Shown here piece after piece: positions 56,792-64,000 of a stretch of DNA of 64,000 bases (position 1 is its first letter; the number at the start of each line of letters is the position of its first letter). Below the pieces are notes generated by a model that was not told the origin of the DNA, made no database searches, and saw only the letters and a program-made list of their open reading frames with translations. Origin of the DNA: Ilex aquifolium. Taxonomy: Eukaryota; Streptophyta; Magnoliopsida; Aquifoliales; Aquifoliaceae. The stretch spans positions 15,371,051 through 15,435,050 of the forward strand of contig OX637391.1 in NCBI GenBank assembly GCA_951799425.1, written 5' to 3'. The position numbers and the translations under genes were made by a program.

Positions 56792-57928
56792 ATTTAAGAT
56801 ATTCTCATTTCTTTATAATCGTTTTTACGGATTGCCTTGAAATTTTTAGTACATTATGATCCATGGTTGAACAAATCTGAAGAAGAAAAACAAAATTCGT
56901 GGGTCTCACAATTTGAGAACAAAACTGAAATTTTAACTTTAAAAAGAAAAATAAGACCGTTAATTTTAATGAATCTAGCCATCGCCGAATCACAGTGTAT
57001 TGATTAAGTCTTCACGTTTTGCGGCAAAGTGTGATGCGGTTCTATTTTTCGAAAGCATTATCGTTGTCCATTAGTAATGAATTAGAATTGTTCTTAAATA
57101 TTGGGAAGTTTCTTGTGCCATAATGACGTTAAAAAAAAAATAATACACTGGACATATAGCTTTGAGAAGAAACTTTTGGGTGATAGATTTCTCATAAATC
57201 CACATGGGTTTGTGGGACCCATTGTGTTTGTGACCATTGACTTATTAATTTTTTTTTTTGTCATATATGTACATGAATTACTGCAACTTGTGCGGTACTA
57301 CCCAAAAAAAAAAACTTGTGTGGTGATATATAGTGCTCTTTTCACGTTGATCAGTAGCATTAAAATAAAAGATGAATTTTAATGTAATTCTCTTTTATCA
57401 AATGACTTTGTTGTTTAAAAAAAAATAGATCATGGTCTATTACAATTGTTTATGAGATCAAATTTTAATTGTTTAAAAAAAATTGAAATAAATATCTGAT
57501 TTTTTATAAGATATTGATATTATGCATAGAGTAATGTTAGCATGATGGATAAGCTAGTTGTATTTATTTCGTTGTCTAGTATGATCCAAATTAGAATTTC
57601 ATATCTGTGTTATTTTAGAATAGCATGTTTATTTTATTGAGAACATGCATGATATAAAATTAATTGTGATTAGTATGCCTAAAGATACTAGATCTAGTGG
57701 GAGTTTTATTTTGTTCGGTATTAGGAAACTAAAATTTTGCGCAATAATTAAATTATGTATTATTAATAATCACCTGTTGTGTGAGAGATGATTGGGAACA
57801 TAGTGAACTTCTGATCTCGCAACTTGTGAAAGTTGTTAATACTTGAATTTAGTTTTTTGCGGCAAAATTATAGAATGTGTTGTGCTAATATCCCATACAC
57901 ATCTCCTCTGCATGTAGATTAAATCATA
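56792..57928 (+). other. Copia leader, unit 2
   Basis: No gene. Its last part is homologous to the leaders at 54100-54573 and, inverted, at 58690-59225. Short T/A runs. Confidence 0.65.
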
Positions 57929-58612
57929 ATGACTGCTAAAAGCATAGTGGCTGAATTAACTAAGGGCGACAAATTGAACGGCGATAACTATGACATATGA
58001 CATCGTAAGATTCAATTTGTCCTGTATGAGCAACAAGTCTTGGATACCCTTGACTCTGTGTTGCCAGAGCATGAGCGACCTCAAACCCGCCAAGAACAAG
58101 AAAATTATCAGTCTTGGCAGAATACGGATCGACTTGCCCGCTATACCATGCAAGCGAGCATGCAAGATGATCTTATTCCTGAATTTGAGAATTACTCCAC
58201 AGGTCACGCCATGTGGAAGGCCCTCAAAGAGAAGTTTGGTATTACTTCTCTTGTTAGGCTTCGTGGTTTGACCATGAGGTTTGACTCGTATCAAAAGAAG
58301 TCAGGGCATACAATGAAACAACATCTGAGAGCTATGGCCTCTATGATGCGTGATTTAAGCGCTGCTGGTCATGTGTTGACCAATGAACATCAAGCTCAAA
58401 CTGTACTTCGCTCCCTTCCACCATCATGGGAGCATATGAAACTCGGTGTTGATTCCTATTGTGTAACAACACCATATTGTTCGAGCAATCGAAGAAAAGA
58501 CGATTTTCAGATTCTAAAGTACGTGGAACATTTTCAAACGGTTTTTAGGATTAAAGCGAACAAGATATGTTTTTGATCCTATACTTCCGCAATATATATA
58601 CGATTCCCAACA
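57929..58612 (+). pseudogene. gag fragment fused to copia LTR, copy 2
   Basis: ATG at 57929 with a stop after about 24 codons (NYDI then TGA), then the gag frame to PSWEHMKLG, fused at about 58446 to the last ~165 bp of the LTR, ending CCCAACA at 58612. The junction is the same as in copy 1 (unit spacing about 1.83 kb). A PBS (TTGGTATCAGAGCC) follows at 58613-58626. Confidence 0.9.
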
Positions 58613-58630
58613 TTGGTATCAGAGCCAGGA

Positions 58631-59225
58631 AATATTGAATCTTACGATGTCATATGTCATAGTTATCGCCATTCAATTTCTCGCCCTTAGTTAATTCAGC
58701 CACTATGTTTTTAGTAGTCATTATGATTTAATCTACATGCAGAGACAACGCGTATGAGATATTAGCACAACATATTCTATAATTTTGCCGCAAAAATCTA
58801 AATTCAAGTATTAACAACTTTCACAAGTCGGGAGATCGAAAGTTCACTAAGTTCCCAATCATCTCCCTCACCATAAGTGATTATTAATAATACTTAATTT
58901 AATTAATGCGCAAAATTTCGGTTTCCTAATACCAAACAAAATAAAACTCCCACTAGATCTAGTATCTCTAGGCATACTAATCATCTCTAATTTCATATCA
59001 TGCATGTTTCCACTTTAAATAAAAAAGAATATGCAATTTAAATAATACTAGATATGAAATTCTAATTTAAATTGCGCTAAACAATGAAATGAATTAAACT
59101 AGCATAACAAGCATGCTAATATTTTTCTATACATATCAATAGGCTAGATAAAAAAAAAAAAGCATTTATCTCATTTTTTTTTCAAAGAACTTTAAATAAT
59201 TAAAGCATTGATAATACTAATTCAA
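58631..59225 (-). repeat. Inverted copy of copia gag start and leader
   Basis: From ATTGAATCTTACGATG onward this is the reverse complement of unit 2's gag start (58009 backwards), and then of the leader as far as the TTATTTAAAG region seen near 54100. It begins five bases after a PBS, so a PBS and an inverted leader/gag are joined head on. Confidence 0.9.
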
Positions 59226-59575
59226 GACCCATTGGGCGAAGCAAGTTATGTGCTCGGAATTAAGATCCTAAGGAATCGTTCGAATAAACTTTTTGGTTTG
59301 TCTCAAGAGACTTACATTAAGAAAGTTCTTGAACGATTTCAGATGCAAAACGACAAACAAAAGACGAGAGCCTAAGCCTAAAGATGTGTCCTAAGACTCC
59401 TGAGGAAAAGGAAAAGATGACTCGTGTTCCCTATGCCAGTGTTGTAGGTAGGCCTAGTTAGTCGTTTTCAGTGAAATCCTGGAATAGCTCATTGGAAGGC
59501 AGTCAAAAGGATACTACGATATCTCAAGGGCACTTCAGATTATATGTTATGCAATCAGTCTCCAGATTATATGTT
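59226..59575 (+). pseudogene. Copia RT C-terminal fragment
   Basis: Broken plus-strand frame: ASYVLGIKILRNRS, LSQETYIKKVLERFQMQ, HWKAVKRILRYLKGTSDYML. It corresponds to the region just after the RT frame of the minus-strand element (48463 and below), in inverted orientation. Confidence 0.85.
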
Positions 59576-59579
59576 ACAC

Positions 59580-59889
59580 TACAAATAATAATACCTTACA
59601 CGAAAAACTTTTGATTCACTCTTTTGCCCTTATAAAAAATTATCTATACTACTAATAAAAATACCTTACATGAAAAACTTTTGATCAACTATTTTGCTCT
59701 TATAAAAAATTATAAAGATTAACATGTCCTCTTGTATTTAAATACGCAGATTACCATTATATCTTTCTATACTTAAATAACAAATTAACCTCTAGCATAT
59801 CATATAAATTTCTATCTTTGTAAACTTTTTGATGGTCATGTTACTCTTAACAAAATATATAAAAATATTATTCTTTTTTTTCAAAACCC
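59580..59889 (+). repeat. ~310-bp AT-rich repeat, copy 2
   Basis: Nearly identical to 45697-46007, same orientation. Here it continues past CCCCAAT into ATTAATACACATTTTTTCC, which is probably the original uninterrupted sequence. Together the two copies bracket the copia cluster. Confidence 0.92.
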
Positions 59890-59983
59890 CAATATTAATA
59901 CACATTTTTTCCATCCATACTACAAATAATTAAAATATGATAAACATGAGATAATATCTAATTTAGCTATATAATTAAACTTT

Positions 59984-60885
59984 GGGAGAATTACACTCAG
60001 ATCCCTTGAGGTTTATCACTTAATCATTCAGACCCCTTGATATTTAAAATATTACACACAGACCCCCTAAGGTTTGTACACGCGTAACACTTTGACCCCT
60101 GCCGTCAATATCTGTTAATAAATTACATTCATATCCCCTGAAGTTTGTAAGCGTGTAATACTTAGAACCTTTATGTTTAAAATGTTATAATTATATCAAA
60201 AATACTCCAATCAAAGAGAGAATATCAATTTTTTTTTTTAATTTTACAACAAAAATTCATATTCTATTATGAAATTTACTGAAATAAAATTAAAAATAAA
60301 GTTCTAATTTTTTCTTAAAAAATTATAATTAATATACAATTATACTATCTATTAGAATTTAATTCGGTCGTTTAAACGACCAAATTAAACTACCAAATTA
60401 CCCCGATTAAAGATAGAATATATTGTATCCATTATAGTTTGACCCCTTGTTTAATTTTGGTTGTAAAATTCATGTTCTATTATTAATAGCTTAAGCCTCT
60501 TTTTTGATTTTTTTTAGTTTTATTTCAATTGATAGTATAATTCCATGATTTTTTTGAGAAAAAAATGGCTTTTTATTTTTGATTTTATTTCAATAAATGA
60601 TACAATAGAACATGAATTTTAGTTGTGAAATTTAAAATATTTGATATTCTATCTTTGATTGGAGTATTTTTTTATCTAAGTATAATGTTTTAAACTTGAG
60701 GGGTCTAATTATTATATGTTTACAAACTTTAGCGGGTCTGGGTGTAATTTACTAACGGACATTTGACGGCAGAGGTTTAAGTGTTACGCGCGTTCAAATC
60801 TCAGGGGTCTATGTATAATATTTTAAATGTCAAGGGTCTGAGTGATTAAATGACAAACCTCAAGAGGTGTGAGTGTAATTCTCCC
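59984..60885. mobile_element. Mutator-like element with long inverted repeats, 902 bp
   Basis: Ends GGGAGAATTACACTC and its inverse. The inverted similarity reaches over 200 bp inward on each side (AGACCCC, GTGTAA, TAAACCTCAAG motifs on opposite strands). Flanks TTAAACTTT (59975-59983) and TTAAATTTT (60886-60894) form a 9-bp duplication with one mismatch, as for MULEs. No transposase. A half copy is at 29785-30153. Confidence 0.88.
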
Positions 60886-61042
60886 TTAAATTTTTATGTA
60901 TTTTATCAAATATTTTAACAAAAAATTTCACGCGCAACACACGTAATGCACTGCTAGTTATATTAAAGTTACCAAAGGTCAAGAATCTCTTCATTCTTTT
61001 AATTTCATTAACAAGTGTACAACGGTCATATACATAGTAACA

Positions 61043-61268
61043 TCTATATAATAAATTAGCTAGCAATAGTGTACACATATTGAAAAAATTTTGTCCAGTT
61101 ATGCATTTTGATAAAATTTTGACACTACTTTTAAGAAAATGATAAGTAGAAATTAATTTTAAATGATGTAAGCAAAGAAATTAATTTTAAATTTAGTATA
61201 GTGAGATTAATTTTTGGAACTCTAGAATCTTATGGTTCATCGTGCCTTTAGGCACGGATTATGACCGG
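61043..61268 (+). mobile_element. Short non-autonomous Helitron
   Basis: Starts TCTATATAATAAATTAGC after host A. The hairpin CGTGCCTTTAGGCACG is near the end, followed by GATTATGACCGG and T. About 226 bp, no coding. Right after it TTTATATAATAAAAGC resembles another Helitron start, as in the tandem pair at 31612-32900. Confidence 0.75.
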
Positions 61269-62095
61269 TACATTTATATAATAAAAGCTACTCAAACAAC
61301 TTTATTAAGAAGAAGCACCAGTCCATTAGTAAATATTTCATAAGTTACAAAATTTACAGAACTCTATAATTTAATATACACAATAAATTACAAGAAAATG
61401 CACACAGATTTCTTATGATAAATCAGAAACTATTTTTTCTCTATAGTAACATAATCTTACTTCCAGAAACTTACATAAGTGTAACAGTCCCACAAGTAAA
61501 TAATTAGTAGTTAATTCGTAACAGTCAAAAACTTAAAAAATCGTAATAAATCCCAAATTTGTTTAATAGCCCTTAACTTTTTTTTTATTTAGCCCATAAC
61601 ACATTCTCTTTCTTTTCCTTCCTTTTTCTTGTTTTCTTTCTTTTCCACCACCTAACCGATGACTTACAGTAATTACCAGTAATTATATTTTTTTAATTAC
61701 ACTCTACTCCTCTTTGTTTCATACATTATAAATGAGCCACAAAACTTTAATATTTCTTATAGTTTCTCCTCAAAACTCTTAATATTTTCATACCTAAAAT
61801 TGAATACTTCTAAAAATTCAGGATTTTCTTTTTACATTCTCTATGATTTAAACAAATATATAACACATTTAAAATTAAGGGGATCTATCTGTAATTACTC
61901 AAAACTACCTTCATCTTCTCCAAACGTCCCTGTACCACCCATCTTTACAACGCTAGTCTTTACAACGCTAGTATTGAATTCTAAGTACTCTTATTCCAAA
62001 TGAAAATATATGTAAGATCCAAGTAAATGAAGAAGCATAATTTTCTATGCTACTCTAAACCAACAATAATTATGTCTTCTTAGATTGTTGGAAAT
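61269..62095. other. AT-rich intergenic, no gene recognised
   Basis: Possibly a truncated Helitron at its left edge. A tandem TTTACAACGCTAGT occurs near 61944-61972. Short open frames have no domains. Confidence 0.4.
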
Positions 62096-62785
62096 AAGTT
62101 GAATTATAGTGTTGGTAAAGAGTTATTTGGACTTATGTTTCACAATAAGATTTTAATATCATACATACAAACAAGTATATCAAGTAAACATAATAGGAAT
62201 TCATATTAAGATAAGTTTAGAATAACATGAATTGAGGCACGCCAAAAGTGTTGTCCTAAGAAGAGATATACCTCCTCCGCACAGAGTATTCCGGTGTTCT
62301 TTTCCCAAGATACAACAATCCTAGAGAAGCTATGGTGCAGACTTGAACCTTTCTATTGCGAACAATCACAACCCAAATTGCCTAGAAAAACATACAAAAT
62401 AGATGAATATTTTTTATGAAGTAATATAAAAATAGTGTATCTCCTTCATCAAGAATCCTTCCAAAAAGAGTTATAGTGATAGCCATATATAGACTGTTTT
62501 TGGAGCTGTTATTCCCAAGGGGTAATGTTCAAGTTCAATGCACGATAAAAACATTATTAATGCTTGAAAATGACGTTCAAATTCAATACATAGTAAAAGC
62601 AATATTAATGCTTTATATATTATTTATATCTACATATATTTCCCTTACTTTATATATAAAAACATATATGTAACCGTTACTATGAAATTTTAGGGGAGAA
62701 TAGTAATTTAATAATCATATTAAAAATCATCATCATGTAGGTAGGGTATTACTCAAATATTTTTCATTTTAATATTAATTATTCT
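62096..62785 (+). repeat. Second copy of the TGTTGG LTR family, 3' end interrupted
   Basis: Homologous along its length to the solo LTR at 34606-35319, with two instead of three 48-bp units and an extra ~50 bp near the end. It stops at ATTATTCT, four bases short of the expected AACA end, where the next LTR begins. Confidence 0.85.
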
Positions 62786-63361
62786 TGATGAGCCCAGATC
62801 CAATTGGTACAAGCCCAATTAATGAGGTAAACCCAAATCAGCTGAAAGGCAGGTCAAGCCCAACACATGGGTTCAGCCCAGTCCGAGATTCAACGGACCC
62901 AAGAAGTCAGCGTACGTGGGGAATAAAACATCAGGATAGCCACTACTCGAAGATCAAGACTATTTTTAATTGTATCTATCCTTAGCTGTAGCTATCCTCC
63001 CCGAAGAACTTGTAACCTATCCCTCACGCCACCGTCTTAGCTGTAGCTATCCTCCCCGAAGAACTTGTAACCTATCCTATAAATTGTAAGTCATCTACAC
63101 ATGAGGGACACACCTCTGGATCTTTCCACACCTTTTACACAGCTATCTCTCTTATATAGAGCTTACCTTTGCTCTCTCTCTCTCTCTCCCATCTTCTACT
63201 TTATTAATAAAGTTCTTCGGCCACCGTCACCATCTTCAGTGGTTTGATCACCTCGACCCAACCACCCAATTTTTGCTTTTTTATTGTTTATTGTTTTATT
63301 AATTGCCCATCACCATATACTTAACTGTTGATTGTACATAAATCCACTTTGCGCATCATCA
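62786..63361 (+). repeat. 5' LTR of a further LTR retrotransposon, 576 bp
   Basis: Starts TGATGAGCCC and ends GCGCATCATCA (TGATGA/TCATCA inverted ends). It contains a ~55-bp tandem duplication (CTTAGCTGTAGCTATCCTCC... at 62981 and 63038), a CTATAAATT promoter box and a (TC)n run. The downstream GTTTGACATCGTCTGCGAG is a diverged form of the PBS region seen in Tat-like gypsy elements. Confidence 0.85.
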
Positions 63362-63425
63362 GTTTGACATCGTCTGCGAGAAAGGATTGAGTTTTCTACT
63401 ACTTTTTTTATTTTCTTTCAAATTC

Positions 63426-64000
63426 ATGGCAATCAAAACCAGGTCAATGAATCAACAACCCGAAGATAACGACCCGACTCATTGGGAGGGAGCTCCGCCT
63501 CCGCCTCCACCAGCGGAACTATCCACGGCGGCAAATCCTGTGGTCGGGCAACAACTTTTGGAGACCATGCAGTTGCTGTTGAGTCAAAACCAGCAAATTC
63601 TCCAACTGATGCTCGCCTCAGGAGGCGTCACCCCCAACAAGCAGGAGGAGCCGCACTCCCTCCAATAGGAGAAGTCCCACACAGTTTTTCCTCAGGGCGC
63701 CAAGGTGCCCCATGCAACGCCCAGGTACCCCTCGCCAGGTAGTCACCCCTCAGCGCCCAGGTGCCTCGAATGCTCCACCTCCTCATGTACCTGCTCTGCC
63801 CCCACACTCTGCCGACCATCCAGGGCAAGAGGATGAGGGGGAGAACCAGTATGCGGATCACAAGAGCTACTACCATGATCCGACTGAGGGTGTCCCAAAC
63901 CAATGGGACGAAAAGATTATGGAGGTGAAAAACTAGCTTGCTGATGCCCTCAACGCCATCAAAGCACAGGCCCCAGAGACGGTGGATTACCTGGTAAGGC
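63426..64000 (+). pseudogene. gag start of the LTR element, frameshifted, runs off the window
   Basis: ATG at 63426: MAIKTRSMNQQPEDN, then a Pro-rich stretch and QQLLETMQLLLSQNQQILQL (a likely coiled segment), with a stop at 63666. Other frames continue with QRPGASNAPPPHVPALPPHS and DALNAIKAQAPETVDYLV up to the edge. The style fits gag of Tat-like gypsy elements. At least two frame breaks. Confidence 0.72.

Overview
This is a nuclear chromosome segment of a flowering plant, most likely a eudicot. It is AT-rich and gene-poor and consists mostly of nested transposable elements. The evidence for a plant is: Athila-type Ty3/gypsy and several Ty1/copia retrotransposons with plant primer-binding sites (tRNA-Asp and initiator tRNA-Met); Helitron, hAT, CACTA and Mutator-like DNA elements; and two genes of the plant-specific wax-synthase family of MBOAT acyltransferases. 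No rRNA, tRNA, CRISPR array or prokaryotic operon was seen.

Layout. 1-1.05 kb: unassigned DNA with one candidate minus-strand terminal exon (Cys-rich, not recognised). 1.95-9.25 kb: a minus-strand Athila-like element (integrase, RNase H, RT, protease, gag, PBS, probable 5' LTR), inactivated by several stops and frameshifts; it abuts a CCA-rich tract ending in a Helitron-like 3' hairpin (to 10.3 kb). 10.5-15.7 kb: decayed pieces of a second gypsy polyprotein, separated by a TIR-bounded block (12.03-14.26 kb) that holds a LINE reverse transcriptase remnant. 17.76-23.43 kb: a full-length plus-strand copia element with target-site duplication ATATT; its 3' LTR is split by a 647-bp hAT element. 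23.4-28.4 kb: intergenic, with another hAT element.

28.46-34.60 kb holds the two best genes: tandem, intronless, 390-residue wax synthase-like acyltransferases about 90% identical to each other. Between them lie a Mutator-like half element, a foldback element and two head-to-tail Helitrons; copy 2 has a solo LTR about 10 bp after its stop codon. 35.4-36.25 kb: a third hAT element. 36.42-44.02 kb: a complete 7.6-kb CACTA element with TSD TAT and long arrays of palindromic subterminal repeats. It carries no visible transposase but contains minus-strand, GT-AG-bounded exons of an XB3/XBAT-like ankyrin-repeat gene, fused behind exons that encode an N-terminal membrane anchor. This is a Pack-CACTA gene-capture candidate and the most interesting object in the window.

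46.0-59.6 kb is a rearranged copia cluster: one minus-strand element, a head-to-head plus-strand partner, two gag-to-LTR fusions with the same junction, an inverted leader/gag copy and an RT fragment. It is bracketed by two nearly identical ~310-bp direct repeats. 60-61.3 kb: a complete long-TIR Mutator-like element (9-bp TSD) and a short Helitron. 62.1-64 kb: a second copy of the solo-LTR family, interrupted by the 5' LTR and degenerate gag of another LTR element that runs off the window.

Functionally, only the two acyltransferases look like intact host genes (wax ester or sterol ester synthesis at the ER). The ankyrin exons could be transcribed but lack the RING-domain end. Almost everything else is transposon sequence, and the nesting order gives a relative insertion history. 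All calls come from reading the sequence; no database search was possible.
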